Source of the DNA: Enterobacter sp. | Lineage (GTDB): Bacteria; Pseudomonadota; Gammaproteobacteria; Enterobacterales; Enterobacteriaceae | NCBI GenBank assembly: GCA_022649305.1 | Contig: JALCNW010000030.1 | Span: forward strand, 1 to 47,143 | Direction of reading: 5' to 3' | DNA length: 47,143 bases | Shown here: in pieces, positions 8,435 through 18,951 of the stretch | Numbering within the stretch: position 1 is the first letter of the stretch | How the letters are laid out: the number at the start of each line of letters is the position of its first letter | Program-made: the position numbers and the translations under genes | The notes under the pieces: generated by a model | The model's input: the letters and a program-made list of their open reading frames with translations, nothing else | Database searches by the model: none | Told to the model about the DNA's origin: nothing

Positions 8435-8518
8435 TTTGCTTTCTCCATTCGATTTAACGGACCAGTGGTCGTTAGCATCACGAATAACTGGACTTTTGTG
8501 ATCCAGCGCCCCAGACAA

Positions 8519-9304
8519 GCCCCTGATGGATACGGTAGTCCTGGGTATTGCCGTTGCGCAAATACCACTCTTACTTCAAGCCGTTGTCATTCATGTAAAC
8601 AGAATGCGTTCCGACAAACCCAGACAGTACCTTTGAACCTTCTTTATATACTTTTCAGTCAACTATACGTCCTCCTGTGTGCAGATATTTAACAGTAGCC
8701 GCGATAGTTCAACCTGACCAGGTTTCAGGACACCGTCACCTGCTCCATGTACTTAAGGGAAGGAATTTTAATAATAATCTCCATTAATATTTCACATTCG
8801 TGATTCAATTTAAACTATGATTGCCAGGTGTTTCCTCAAGAAAATTAATTAGTTATTTTTTTGAGAAGCAAGATCGCGATTTTGTTCTAATCCCTTCTGG
8901 CAAAGATAAAAGCTCAGTCAGCATTAAAAGTTAGCTGTTCATCAAGTGCTGAAAATCGTTACCCGCAAGCCGTTTCCGTTATCACGTCCTGTTACGAGGC
9001 CGTATCAGTGCAGATTCACGCTATTTATATAATTTTCTGGCTTATGGCATTCCCTTTCTATGTTTTCGTCAAAATGGGAAATAGATGTGACCAAAGATAA
9101 GAAGGATTATATTTATTTAAAATAACATTATCGATAATAAACAATTATTTAGTTGATGTGTAGGCCAAGCTACTGACCACCAGATATAGCGAAAATTAGT
9201 GATTTCTTTGCTAAAAAACAAATGCAGAGACTAAGCTTTTAGTGAACTCCAACGGGGCATTTTTTTTGAAAATTTACACTTAAGTAATACTTAAAAGGAA
9301 TGAC
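8519..9304. other. 786-base intergenic region, AT-rich
   Basis: No intact gene. On the minus strand at about 8478-8655 a readable run (SKVLSGFVGTHSVYMNDNG, a stop, then EWYLRNGNTQDYRIHQG) may be a decayed gene. From 8750 on the DNA is very AT-rich and should hold the promoter of the antiporter gene, but no clean -35/-10 pair or known operator could be fixed. Confidence 0.4.
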
Positions 9305-10822
9305 ATGGAAAACTCTACTGTAAATAAGCTATCACAATGGTCGCTGGCGGCACTGGTCGTCGGATCCATGGTCGGTGCAGGGATTTTTTCTTTACCAGCT
9401 ACATTCGGCAGGGCTACTGGCGTATTAGGTGCAATTATTGCATGGTGCATTGCTGGTGGTGGCATGTTAATGCTTGCTTTTGTATTTCAGACGCTTGCTG
9501 AACGTAAACCCGATCTTGATTCGGGGGTGTTCATCTATGCAAAGGCGGGCTTTGGTCATTATCTCGGCTTCGCCTCGGCCCTCGGCTTTTGGGCCGGGAC
9601 ATGTATTGGCAACGTCTCTTATTTCGTCTTAATAAAGTCTACTCTGGGCGCTTTTTTCCCTGCATTCGGTGACGGTAATACGCTATTCGCTGTGCTGTTC
9701 GCTTCAGCATTGCTGTGGGGATTTCACTTCCTTGTGCTACGAGGCGTAAAAGGTGCCGCCTCGATTAACACTATTGTAACGGTTGCGAAAATAGTCCCCA
9801 TTATTCTTTTTATCGTCATTTTAATATTTGCCTTTAATAATGAAACCTTTATGCAAAACTTCTGGGGAACACCTCAGGCGCTACCTACAGCCTCTGCGAT
9901 TGATTTAAACCACCTCGATGAGTTTGGCTATGTCGGTCACGCGGCAACTCATCTGCCACCTGCAGAATCACCGGAGTCATTATTCAACCAGGTGCGCAGC
10001 ACGATGCTGGTAACAGTATTTGTTTTTCTGGGTATCGAAGGCGCAAGTATTTATTCACGCTATGCAAAAAAACGCAGCCATGTTGGGGTTGCAACTGTCC
10101 TTGGGTTTATCGGCGTGCTCTGTCTTCTGGTGATGATCACTATGCTCTCGTACGGCGTGTTATTACGTCCGGATTTAGCCGCATTGCGCCAGCCTTCAAT
10201 GGCGGGGGTGCTTGAGGCGGTGGTTGGACGATGGGGATCAATATTTATCAGCGTGGGGCTGCTTGTTTCCGTGCTTGGGGCTTATCTCTCCTGGTCACTG
10301 CTGGGTGCAGAAGTGCTGTACAGTGCTGCAAAAAGCCAGAGCATGCCGGCCCTGTTTGCCCGGGAAAATGCGAATGCGGTTCCTTACTCCGCAGTATGGC
10401 TGACCAATATTACGATTCAGGTCTTCCTTCTGCTCACGTTGCTGAGCGACTATGCGTTCCAGCTTTCACTGGAGCTGACCAGCTCTCTGACGTTAATACC
10501 TTATCTGCTCGTCGCTGCATACGGATTAAAGCTCGCCTGGACAAGAGAGAGTTATGAACGCGGGGATTCTAACCGGAAGAAAGATTTAATCATTGCCGCC
10601 CTCGCGACGTTTTATTCTTTGTTGATGATCTATGCCGGGGGTATGAAATATTTACTTTTATCGGCCATTATCTACGGCCCGGGCACAATTTTATATTTGC
10701 TGGCAAAACGTGAACAAAAGGCGAAAGCATTTACATCTATTGAACTGACTATTTTTGTCGTTGTCATGATTGCAGCGCTGGTTGCGATTTACAGTTTAGC
10801 AACCGGTGCAATTACCATCTAA
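9305..10822 (+). CDS. arcD: Arginine:ornithine antiporter
   Basis: A 505-residue amino acid/polyamine antiporter of the APC superfamily with 12 to 13 predicted membrane helices. The first helix carries the typical [12 protein letters not shown] motif (residues about 19-30) that binds the substrate backbone. ArcD imports arginine and exports ornithine without net energy cost in the arginine deiminase pathway. Identity is supported by arcA starting 15 bases downstream in the same direction. A ribosome site AAAAGGAA precedes the ATG. arcB and arcC are not next to it, so ornithine for exchange must come from genes elsewhere. Confidence 0.85.
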   Translation: MENSTVNKLSQWSLAALVVGSMVGAGIFSLPATFGRATGVLGAIIAWCIAGGGMLMLAFVFQTLAERKPDLDSGVFIYAKAGFGHYLGFASALGFWAGTCIGNVSYFVLIKSTLGAFFPAFGDGNTLFAVLFASALLWGFHFLVLRGVKGAASINTIVTVAKIVPIILFIVILIFAFNNETFMQNFWGTPQALPTASAIDLNHLDEFGYVGHAATHLPPAESPESLFNQVRSTMLVTVFVFLGIEGASIYSRYAKKRSHVGVATVLGFIGVLCLLVMITMLSYGVLLRPDLAALRQPSMAGVLEAVVGRWGSIFISVGLLVSVLGAYLSWSLLGAEVLYSAAKSQSMPALFARENANAVPYSAVWLTNITIQVFLLLTLLSDYAFQLSLELTSSLTLIPYLLVAAYGLKLAWTRESYERGDSNRKKDLIIAALATFYSLLMIYAGGMKYLLLSAIIYGPGTILYLLAKREQKAKAFTSIELTIFVVVMIAALVAIYSLATGAITI

Positions 10823-10836
10823 CAGAGGAATCAGAT

Positions 10837-12111
10837 ATGCCAGATACTATTAATAAAGGCCATGCGCTGGGCGTGCATTCTGAAGTGGGGAAATTGCACA
10901 AAGTGATGGTGTGCGCGCCCGGAAAAGCGCATAACCGTCTGACGCCAAGTAATTGCGACGAACTCTTGTTTGAGGATGTGCTGTGGGTTGAAAGGGCCAA
11001 GCGGGATCATTTTGATTTCATGACTAAAATGCGTGAGAAAGGCGTTGAAGTCGTGGAAATGCATAATCTTCTGGCGGAAACGTTGACACAGCCTGAGGCC
11101 AGAAAATGGATTCTGGACCAGCAGATAGTACCTAATGAAGTGTCTCTGGGAATATTGACTGAAACGAGGAGTTTCCTCGACAGCTTAGAGCCGAGGGTGC
11201 TGGCTGAAGTGCTTATTGGCGGCCTCTCAACCACTGAGCTGGCTCAACAGGGGTATGCTGACCACGAAGAACTTAAATTAATTCGCGAGGCGGTAGGGAT
11301 CACCGAGTATCTTTTGCCCCCGCTGCCCAATACGCTCTACACGCGGGACACGACGTGCTGGATTTACGGAGGGGTGACGCTCAACCCGCTGTACTGGCCC
11401 GCGCGCCATGAAGAAACCTTGCTCACCACTGCAATCTATCGATTCCATCCTGACTTTGGCAAAGACAAGGTGAAAGTCTGGTGGGGTGACCCGACGGTCC
11501 ACCACGGTACGGCCACGCTGGAAGGAGGGGATGTGATGCCAATAGGCAATAAAACAGTGCTTATTGGTATGAGCGAGAGGACATCACATCAGGCCATCAC
11601 GCAGCTGGCCAGTAACCTATTTGCCGATCCAGACTCAGGCGTTGAGAGAGTGATGATTGCCGCCATGCCGAAATTACGCGCGGCAATGCACCTTGATACC
11701 GTATTTACCTTCTGCGATCGCGATGTCGTGACATTGTATCCAGCCATCGTCAGTCAAATAAAAACGTTTTCCCTGCGTCCTGACAGCGGGCCTACCGGAA
11801 TGAAGCTGAGCCGTGACAGCGATAACTTTGTTGAAGCCGTGGCGGGGGCACTGAATCTTAAAAAACTGCGTGTGGTGGAAACAGAAGGTAATGACTATGA
11901 CACCGAGCGCCAGCAGTGGGATAGCGGAAATAATATGGTCGCACTGTCTCCGGGAGTGGTGATGGCCTATGACCGCAACACCAAAACCAATACGCAGCTG
12001 CGTAAAGAGGGTGTTGAAGTGATAGAGATAGTCGGCAGCGAGTTAGGCCGTGGCAGGGGTGGCGGGCACTGTATGACCTGTCCCATTATTCGCGACCCTG
12101 TCGATTATTAA
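10837..12111 (+). CDS. arcA: Arginine deiminase
   Basis: A 424-residue arginine deiminase, which hydrolyses L-arginine to citrulline and ammonia in the cytoplasm; the ammonia helps against acid, and citrulline can feed ATP synthesis through ArcB and ArcC. The C-terminal catalytic motif [14 protein letters not shown] places the nucleophilic Cys at 412. [10 protein letters not shown] and the substrate-binding FTFCDRDVV region are also present. Length is normal for the family. AGAGGA precedes the ATG. It is the second gene of an arcD-arcA operon that ends with a strong terminator at 12121. Confidence 0.93.
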   Translation: MPDTINKGHALGVHSEVGKLHKVMVCAPGKAHNRLTPSNCDELLFEDVLWVERAKRDHFDFMTKMREKGVEVVEMHNLLAETLTQPEARKWILDQQIVPNEVSLGILTETRSFLDSLEPRVLAEVLIGGLSTTELAQQGYADHEELKLIREAVGITEYLLPPLPNTLYTRDTTCWIYGGVTLNPLYWPARHEETLLTTAIYRFHPDFGKDKVKVWWGDPTVHHGTATLEGGDVMPIGNKTVLIGMSERTSHQAITQLASNLFADPDSGVERVMIAAMPKLRAAMHLDTVFTFCDRDVVTLYPAIVSQIKTFSLRPDSGPTGMKLSRDSDNFVEAVAGALNLKKLRVVETEGNDYDTERQQWDSGNNMVALSPGVVMAYDRNTKTNTQLRKEGVEVIEIVGSELGRGRGGGHCMTCPIIRDPVDY

Positions 12112-12120
12112 TGTCGATAA

Positions 12121-12153
12121 GCGGGAGGCCTTAGCGCCTCCCGCTTATTATTT
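12121..12153 (+). terminator. Terminator of the arcD-arcA operon
   Basis: GCGGGAGGC (12121-12129) and GCCTCCCGC (12136-12144) form a perfect 9-bp stem with a 6-base loop, followed by TTATTATTT, 9 bases after the arcA stop. Confidence 0.8.
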
Positions 12154-12269
12154 CCTGGATGTTGATAATTATGTATTCCCAATATAAATAAAAACGGATC
12201 ATTAACTGGCCTGTAGAAAATGCAACAGGCCAGTTACTAAAGTTGACGGGGATTTAATAGGAAGTAATT

Positions 12270-13208
12270 ATGAATGGTATTTACAAATCAGAACAACAAC
12301 AGACCCAAAGCACAACACTCGAGCAAAGAGTACTGAAAAACTCAATTTGTTTTACCTTCATTGTTGCAGGGGCAGGTGTTATTTTTGGCTTACTCTGTGG
12401 TTCCATGTCAATTGTTTTCGACGGCATGTTTTCGGCGGTGGATGCTGGAATGTGTTCACTGTCGCTTTTAGTTTCCCGGCTTATTGCTCAGCCACTTAGC
12501 CGTCGTTTTCAATATGGTTTTTTACACGTGGAACCATTAGTACTGGCGTTTAATGGAAGTATGCTAACCTTATTATGTGTTTATGCATTTATTAATGCTG
12601 TTAATGGAATCCTCAAAGGGGGGCGAGAACTTGAATTAGGATGGGCGCTGGCATATGCTATTTCTGTCAGTTCAATTTGTTTTATCATTTACTTTAAGCA
12701 ACGCAGAATTAATAAAAAACTAAAGTCAGGATTAATATCTCTTGATACCAAAAGCTGGCTAATGTCAGCATGCATCAGTTTGGCACTTTTAGTCGCTTTC
12801 TTTTTTTATTGGCTTCTTGAGGGAACAAGATATGAATATCTTAATGCATATACAGATCCTGCTGCTTTAGCAATACTAACATTAATACTTATTCCTGTAC
12901 CAGTTAAAACAGTTATCTCAGCAGGAAGGGAAATTTTACAAATTACGCCCACAAGCCTGGCTTGTAGGATGGAATCTATAATGGCACAGTTGACCATGGA
13001 ATACGGTTTCCTGGAACATTCAAACTACGCCACTCGCATTGGGCGAGGTCTTTTTATTGAAATTCATATAGTTATACCTGAGAGCATGGAGCATTATGGC
13101 GTTAGGAAATTTGATAATATTCGTGAAAGAATTGCTGTTGCTATTGGTGAAGAAGGGCCACATCGGTGGTTAACCATTTCCTTCACACGAAATCCAAAGT
13201 GGCTCTAG
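12270..13208 (+). CDS. CDF-type cation efflux family membrane protein
   Basis: A 312-residue protein with about six membrane helices and a C-terminal cytosolic domain (about 225-312), the layout of cation diffusion facilitators, which export divalent metals such as Zn, Mn or Fe in exchange for protons. The second helix has FDGMFSAVDAG, with the two Asp spaced as in the metal site. The matching HxxxD motif of helix five is not seen: the region reads LDTKSWLMSACIS. The metal site may therefore be altered, or the substrate different. It has its own AT-rich promoter region after the arcA terminator. Metal specificity cannot be told. Confidence 0.75.
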   Translation: MNGIYKSEQQQTQSTTLEQRVLKNSICFTFIVAGAGVIFGLLCGSMSIVFDGMFSAVDAGMCSLSLLVSRLIAQPLSRRFQYGFLHVEPLVLAFNGSMLTLLCVYAFINAVNGILKGGRELELGWALAYAISVSSICFIIYFKQRRINKKLKSGLISLDTKSWLMSACISLALLVAFFFYWLLEGTRYEYLNAYTDPAALAILTLILIPVPVKTVISAGREILQITPTSLACRMESIMAQLTMEYGFLEHSNYATRIGRGLFIEIHIVIPESMEHYGVRKFDNIRERIAVAIGEEGPHRWLTISFTRNPKWL

Positions 13209-13214
13209 TAATGG

Positions 13215-14183
13215 TCAAAATGAAATAAGTTTTTCCGTGAGGCGATTTAATAATAAAAGCCTACATAAGAGTACGGAAAATATAAAAACAATTATTGAGA
13301 ATGTTATTTTAAAAATCGCGTCATTAAAATTATAAAATGCATTTACAATGAAGAAGACGCTGTTGTGAACAATGTATATGCCTACCATTGCCGGGCTGAT
13401 AAATTCGACTAACCTAATAACCAGCCGATTCTTAATTTTGATATTATCAAATACAATAAATAATGCTAAACACAAACACAACAAATGTAAGTGCTCCAAC
13501 AGAAACCAACCAACGAATCTCACATGAATGTTAATCGATAAATAACGATCAAAAAAGTACAATGAAACCGCGATTGGTATCAGAAATAATTTTGCCGAGA
13601 TGACTATATTTCTTTTTTTAGTGAACCTCCGACCTTTCGGCTCTCCAAGAATATGTCCAATTACATAGTAGCAAGCCCAAATCCATATTGAATAATAGCT
13701 TGAAATATAAATTGGATCGTTATTTCTATCGATGTCACCAAAAACATAAAAGGCATTCAAGCTAAAGATGAGCACAGCAGAAACTAATACTGCAACTTTC
13801 CACTTCTTGATGCAGGATAGAATTAATGGATATGAAATGTAAATAATTACCATTCCCAGCAATATACCGTTCTGGAGTATATAGCTCATGTTAACATATG
13901 GTGTATTAATGACAGATAAGACCAAATTCCAAAAAATTATAATGAAAATTATTGAACGTATTTTCGAATATAACTCTTTTTTTGATATTTTCTCAACTTC
14001 ATCTATATAGCCCATTAATAAAAAGAAAAGTGGTTTAGCGATTGTCGAGGTAAAATAGAGGATGCTCATTACGTCATTGCTGATGAAACATTCATATGTA
14101 CAAAAGTGACTTAGGGAAAAAAAAGTTACAGCAGCAAAACAGCTCAAGCTTTTCAAGGCATTTTGATTGATGCTTTCAAACAT
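13215..14183 (-). CDS. Acyltransferase 3 family membrane protein
   Basis: A 322-residue protein with about ten membrane helices, of the kind that moves acetyl or other acyl groups onto surface sugars (WecH and OafA relatives). The first helix has the family-like layout SCFAAVTFFSLSHFC, with a His in the place often occupied by the catalytic His. The gene is very AT-rich, quite unlike the core genes to the right, which points to recent transfer. It is convergent with the CDF gene (6 bases between stops). No sugar biosynthesis gene is nearby, so the acceptor is unknown. Confidence 0.7.
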   Translation of the reverse strand: MFESINQNALKSLSCFAAVTFFSLSHFCTYECFISNDVMSILYFTSTIAKPLFFLLMGYIDEVEKISKKELYSKIRSIIFIIIFWNLVLSVINTPYVNMSYILQNGILLGMVIIYISYPLILSCIKKWKVAVLVSAVLIFSLNAFYVFGDIDRNNDPIYISSYYSIWIWACYYVIGHILGEPKGRRFTKKRNIVISAKLFLIPIAVSLYFFDRYLSINIHVRFVGWFLLEHLHLLCLCLALFIVFDNIKIKNRLVIRLVEFISPAMVGIYIVHNSVFFIVNAFYNFNDAIFKITFSIIVFIFSVLLCRLLLLNRLTEKLISF

Positions 14184-14951
14184 TTAGCTACCACCTGTAA
14201 ATAAAAAGCAAATTTTACTTTTAAAGTAATAGTGTAATAGTTGTTAATCTTCAAATTACAGTGATGATCCCAGGCTAAGCCAAAGGGCTTTAGCGTAGCA
14301 ACCTACTCATTCTTCTTTAAGAAGACGTCCCGGTATTGGTTGCCCATCATACCTTTAGCCTTAATCCGGAACCGCAGGATACTCGCATCGATTGGTGACA
14401 TAAGATTTCGTTTTCTTCTGACGGCATCGGATAGTGCCAGATGCCCACCGCACTATATGTCTGATTCTGATAACCCTTGTCCGGTTCGGTAGGTAATTCG
14501 ATCGTATCCGGTACTGGACTCACTGCTGTCCGCTTCGCTAACTGTTTAATTATCTGACGTAGCGACTTTTTTATTGTAAATCTCGACGTGGAATGCACCC
14601 TGTAGAAAATTATATATTTTATTTTCTGCAGCTGCATGGCTCTTAGCTGCGAATGTTTATTTTGTCATTGAAGGGTCGTATTAATTGTTCCTAAAATGTT
14701 AGTGCTTTGTTTGTAATATAGTCATTTACATTAATTCTTTAATTTATACAATATATACGTAGTTCTGTATAAAACAACTGTTAAGATTTTTCTTAACGAG
14801 TAATCTAAGGGAATAAATAATTATCTATTTGAATACTCACAATGACGTGGCACGTGATTTTGTTCGTATATCATCACAGTATCTACTCGTGAGCAACTGA
14901 CTGTTCATTCAGTATTTATTTCTTAATTCCGACAGAGAAGGTAATTAAATC
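14184..14951. other. 768-base region ahead of the fimbrial operon
   Basis: No convincing gene. A 96-codon minus-strand frame at 14347-14637 (PDTIELPTEPDKGYQNQTYS inside) matches no family I know and may be decayed. From 14640 the DNA is AT-rich and should carry the fimbrial promoter. A perfect operator-like repeat GTTAAGA/TCTTAAC lies at 14780-14797. No long inverted repeat pair of the fimS phase-switch kind was seen. Confidence 0.4.
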
Positions 14952-15476
14952 ATGTTGAAACGATACACTTTAGCTTGTGCCGCTTTGATACTGCCTAGTT
15001 TAGCCTTTGCATCAGGTAATACTATAACTTTTCAGGGTGAAGTGGCAGCCCAAACATGTTCGATCTCAGTAAATGGTAATGATGCCTCACCGGTAGTGTT
15101 ATTGCCGACTGTGGGTACCGCTCAGCTTAATGAAGCTGGAAAAGTGGCTGGCGCGACGACCTTTGAAGTGGGTGTAACTGGTTGTACCGCAAGCGAAGAC
15201 GGTATGAGCTTTTCTACCGTCTTTGTCGGTAATCAGGTAACAGAATCCGGTAATTTAGGCAATACGGGCACTGCCCAGAATGTTGAATTACAAATCCTCG
15301 ATACCACTAATACTGAAATTGATTTTACTAATGGTTTTACCGGAAACAGAGATTTGGTTCTGACCTCGGGACAGACCAGCGCAAGTTCAACCTATACTGC
15401 ACAGTATTTTGCGACAGGCGTTGCCGCACCTGGCAGCGTAATGTCAACGATGCAGTATGCTATTTCTTACCTGTAA
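14952..15476 (+). CDS. Major fimbrial subunit (type 1 family)
   Basis: A 174-residue pilin. It has a Sec signal peptide (cleavage after SLAFA, about residue 21), then the usual FimA-type features: a Cys pair (AAQTCSISV and GVTGCTAS) that forms the domain disulfide, and a penultimate-tyrosine C-terminus (YAISYL) used for chaperone donor-strand binding. It is exported to the periplasm, handed to the chaperone and polymerised outside the cell by the usher. First gene of a five-gene operon; GAGAAGG precedes the ATG. Its intergenic gap to the chaperone (about 150 bases) is longer than the others, as is common after a highly expressed major subunit. Confidence 0.9.
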   Translation: MLKRYTLACAALILPSLAFASGNTITFQGEVAAQTCSISVNGNDASPVVLLPTVGTAQLNEAGKVAGATTFEVGVTGCTASEDGMSFSTVFVGNQVTESGNLGNTGTAQNVELQILDTTNTEIDFTNGFTGNRDLVLTSGQTSASSTYTAQYFATGVAAPGSVMSTMQYAISYL

Positions 15477-15632
15477 ATGCCAGAGGGCCTGATTAAAGGC
15501 CCTATTTTGTGAACTATCAATATCCCTGGTACAAGACCTAATAAAGAGTTAATCATCGGCAGTTTCTACAACACTGACTTATAATCATCATATCCAGAAA
15601 ATCTTTTTCTCTTGTCAGAACAGGGTATGAGT

Positions 15633-16385
15633 ATGATTGCATTTAAGTCATTGTATTTTATGCGCTTGATTCCCCTCACTCTTCTTGCCTTAATGCCGAG
15701 TATTTCCAGCTGGGCTAATGTGACTATGACCGGAACACGCATTATTTACCGTAGTGATGTGCGTTCCGTTGATGTCAATCTGGCAAACAATGCAAATATT
15801 CCTTTTGTCGTACAGACATGGTTTGACGCCGGAAATATCAATGATGGCCCGGAAAGTAAAACAAACGTCCCCTTCATGGCAACTCCTGCCTCATTTCGTA
15901 TCCAGGCCCGGGCCGGGCAGGTTGTGCGTGTATCTCACACGTCCTCGCGTCGTTTACCGGAAGACCGTGAATCCGTTTTCTATTTTAATTTCCAGCAGAT
16001 CCCACCATCAAATGCTGGCGGTGCTGCCACTGATGGCAGAAATAAAATGTTGGTGGTGTTACGTAACAGGGTGAAATTATTTTATCGCCCTTCACGGCTA
16101 GGTAACCTGCCTGCAAATGTTATTTCAACCATAAAAGCCTCTCCTGCGAGAGAAGGCAACCGCATCGGTGTGACACTTACCAATACTTTACCTTTCTACC
16201 TCAATGTAAGCCGCATACAGCTAAACGGAACCAGTGGCTCACCGCAGGCCGCTGCCGATATGGTTAATCCATTTGGTAGTCGCACATTTTGGTTTACTCG
16301 CGCGACGAGTTCGGGAAATAACACGATTTCGTTGACCGTTATTAACGATCAGGGAGCAGGCATCAGTGGTGACATACCGTTATAA
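15633..16385 (+). CDS. Fimbrial chaperone, first of two
   Basis: A PapD/FimC-like periplasmic chaperone of about 250 residues. After the signal peptide (ends near SISSWA) come two immunoglobulin-like domains. The family signature is seen in FYFNFQQIPPS, and the conserved basic residues in RIIYRSD and NRVKLFYRP, which anchor pilin C-termini. It holds pilins folded by donor-strand complementation and delivers them to the usher. The ATG at 15633 is chosen because AGGG (15622-15625) is well spaced to it; earlier in-frame starts at 15612 (TTG) and 15627 are possible. It overlaps the usher gene by about 20 bases, so the two are likely translated together. Confidence 0.88.
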   Translation: MIAFKSLYFMRLIPLTLLALMPSISSWANVTMTGTRIIYRSDVRSVDVNLANNANIPFVVQTWFDAGNINDGPESKTNVPFMATPASFRIQARAGQVVRVSHTSSRRLPEDRESVFYFNFQQIPPSNAGGAATDGRNKMLVVLRNRVKLFYRPSRLGNLPANVISTIKASPAREGNRIGVTLTNTLPFYLNVSRIQLNGTSGSPQAAADMVNPFGSRTFWFTRATSSGNNTISLTVINDQGAGISGDIPL

Positions 16386-18951
16386 ACGGTCCGTTTGCCC
16401 TCTAAAAAAGGTCGCATTCTTATTAATACTGGGTACCGGAAGTTATGTTCCGCTTGTACAGGCAGAGGACTACTACTTTGACCCGGAATTATTAAAAGGA
16501 GCATCATATGGGCAGGATTTAGCCAGGTTCAATCAGACAGAACCCGCGGTCGAGCCGGGAAAACATATACTGGATGTCTTCGTTAACGGTCAGCTCATTG
16601 CAACTGGCGAAACCGTCATGTTCAATGCGGATGATAGCGGCGAGATTTCACCTTGCCTGTCCCCCGAGCTAATGCAAAAAACGGCTATTCGCGTTCAGTC
16701 GCAAAAAGTACGTAAATATCCTGAATGTTTACTGCTTTCGGAAACCGGACAAACCGTCTCTGAAGCGCTGGATATGACGACCCTGCGTCTCGAACTGCGT
16801 GTACCACAACAGGCTTTATTGCATATACCGCGTGGATATATTCCCGTCTCGGAATGGGACGGCGGCGTACCGGTGATGTATTTGCGTCATAACACCAACT
16901 TTACACGGACTGACGATACCCGAAATGACTACAGTTACAACTACCTGTGGAGTGCCGTAAACGCAGGGACAAACGTAGGACTTTGGCAGATTCGTCATCA
17001 GGGTAACTTGCGGTATTATGACAGCGATTTAGCCGGTAGCGAATATAAATATAATTCAGTACGTACCTGGGTAGAGCGTCCTCTTCCCGCGATCGATAGC
17101 GTGATGGCAATCGGAGAAAGTTACACAAGCAACAGCCTGTTTGGCAGCTTATCGTTTAACGGGATTAAATTAGCTACCGATACCCGAATGTGGCCTCAGA
17201 GCCGACGGGGCTTTGCTCCAGAAGTCCGCGGGGTTGCGGCAACCTCGGCTCATGTTGTCATACGTCAGCTCGGGCAAATTATCTATGAGACAGACGTGCC
17301 GCCCGGTGCGTTCGTGATCCGTGATTTATACAACACTCGCGACCAGGGCGATCTTCAAGTGACAGTCCTTGAAGCGACGGGTCGCGTGTCGACCTTTACT
17401 GTCCCTTATACCTCTGTACCTGACTCCATACGCCCTGGTAACTGGCAGTATGAGTTTGCAGCCGGGAAAGTCAGGGATTTCTCCTCTGTTGATAACCAGT
17501 TTGTTGAAGGCGTTATACAACGCGGGATAAGTAATACGCTTACTCTGAACAGCGGTGTCCGTGTCGCTGATGATTACTTTGCGGGCCTAATCGGAACGGT
17601 TATCAGCACCAGAGTGGGAGCGTTCGGGTTAAATACCACCTGGTCTCGCGCTGAAATCGTCGGTCAAAGCGAGACAGGGTGGCGTAGTGAGTTAAGTTAC
17701 AGCCGGAACTTTGATACGGGAACCAGCATTGTCCTGGCGGCCTGGCGTTACTCCACTGCCGGCTTTCGAGACCTGCAGGATGTACTCGGGCAACGTCATC
17801 AGTATCAGAACGGTGTGGAGTATTGGTCCGACAATTTAAATCAGAAGAATCGCTTTTCTGCTTCGGTTAATCAGTCGATGGATAGCTGGGGAATGCTTAA
17901 CTTCACTGCCAGTACCAGCGATTACTATGATAATTCATCGCGGGTAACGCAGTTGCAGCTGGGATACAGCAATAGCTGGCGAAGTATCGGTTATAACCTC
18001 AATGTTGCGCGTCAGCGTACTGTCATGGACAGGGGACGTTTTTTCAATAGTGTTAATGATGCAGACTTTGATACGACGGGAGACGAGCGTTTTACTGAGA
18101 CGCTCTTCTCGATGGGAGTCTCTATCCCGTTTGATTTTGGTAAGACAAAAGCCATCGCGTCTCTGGACATGACCCGCACCGGTGATTCCCGTTCCGGCAT
18201 ACTCAATGTCGCGGGGGCGACCGGTGACGACAATCCGCTCAGTTGGTCGGCGTATACGGGGCTGGATAATTATCAACACAGTCATAGTGCGATGACGGCT
18301 GGGGGCAGTGTTCAGCAAAATACGTCACTGGGTTCAGTACGCGCCTCTGCCAGCACCGGAGAAGGTTACCGACAATATGGTGTTGGCACTTCCGGTACAT
18401 TGCTTCTGCATCAGGGGGGGATTACGGCAGGTCCGTATACCAGCGATACATTTGCTCTCATCAATGCGCCAGGTGCGAAGGGGGCTAAGATCCGCAATGG
18501 ACAGGGTGCGCAAATCAATCGTTTTGGTTACGCGGTTCTCCCGTCTTTGACACCCTATCAGTACAACACCATAACGCTGGACTCGAGCCAAATGGATGAC
18601 GACACCGAGCTACTGGGAGGCAGCGAAAAAGTCGTCCCATACGCTGGGGCGGTGGCGAAAGTTACGTTCACCACGCTGCGAGGGCAGGCAGTCTTAATCA
18701 CCACCCAACTGCCGGAGGGAGATTATCCCCCAATGGGGGCCGATGTAGTTGATGTTACGGGTAATAGTAAGGGTATGGTGGGCCAGGGAGGGCAGGTTTA
18801 TGCACGCATTGCCGAGCAGAGCGGCGTTCTGACAATTAAATGGGGAGAATCTATGAATGAGCAGTGTGAGGTGCATTACACCTTACCTTCACGTTCCGGG
18901 GAGCGCTTTATACATTTAAATCAGCCCTGTCTGCCTCGGGGGGAAAGATGA
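16366..18951 (+). CDS. Fimbrial outer membrane usher
   Basis: An 861-residue PapC/FimD-type usher. Signal peptide (to about VQAEDYY), then the N-terminal chaperone-binding domain beginning YYFDPELLKG, the 24-strand barrel with its plug domain, and two C-terminal domains (from LRGQAVLITTQLPEG on) ending with Cys residues (NEQCEVHY, NQPCL). It forms the pore through which fimbriae are assembled. The start is one of two adjacent GTG codons (16366 or 16369) inside the end of the chaperone gene; no ATG fits. The stop overlaps the adhesin start (ATGA at 18948). Confidence 0.92.
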   Translation: MVTYRYKRSVCPLKKVAFLLILGTGSYVPLVQAEDYYFDPELLKGASYGQDLARFNQTEPAVEPGKHILDVFVNGQLIATGETVMFNADDSGEISPCLSPELMQKTAIRVQSQKVRKYPECLLLSETGQTVSEALDMTTLRLELRVPQQALLHIPRGYIPVSEWDGGVPVMYLRHNTNFTRTDDTRNDYSYNYLWSAVNAGTNVGLWQIRHQGNLRYYDSDLAGSEYKYNSVRTWVERPLPAIDSVMAIGESYTSNSLFGSLSFNGIKLATDTRMWPQSRRGFAPEVRGVAATSAHVVIRQLGQIIYETDVPPGAFVIRDLYNTRDQGDLQVTVLEATGRVSTFTVPYTSVPDSIRPGNWQYEFAAGKVRDFSSVDNQFVEGVIQRGISNTLTLNSGVRVADDYFAGLIGTVISTRVGAFGLNTTWSRAEIVGQSETGWRSELSYSRNFDTGTSIVLAAWRYSTAGFRDLQDVLGQRHQYQNGVEYWSDNLNQKNRFSASVNQSMDSWGMLNFTASTSDYYDNSSRVTQLQLGYSNSWRSIGYNLNVARQRTVMDRGRFFNSVNDADFDTTGDERFTETLFSMGVSIPFDFGKTKAIASLDMTRTGDSRSGILNVAGATGDDNPLSWSAYTGLDNYQHSHSAMTAGGSVQQNTSLGSVRASASTGEGYRQYGVGTSGTLLLHQGGITAGPYTSDTFALINAPGAKGAKIRNGQGAQINRFGYAVLPSLTPYQYNTITLDSSQMDDDTELLGGSEKVVPYAGAVAKVTFTTLRGQAVLITTQLPEGDYPPMGADVVDVTGNSKGMVGQGGQVYARIAEQSGVLTIKWGESMNEQCEVHYTLPSRSGERFIHLNQPCLPRGER

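Noticed and set aside
8488..8512. Second att copy at TTTGTGATCCAGCG
   Set aside because: Matches only a few bases of the selC 3' end and lies in no element boundary context.
14347..14637. 96-codon minus-strand frame ahead of the fimbrial operon
   Set aside because: No ribosome site, no recognisable family and mixed composition; kept only as part of the intergenic description.
14780..14797. Phase-variation inverted repeat for the fimbrial promoter
   Set aside because: Arms are only 7 bases and 4 apart. A fim-type switch needs two distant repeats and a recombinase gene, and neither was found.
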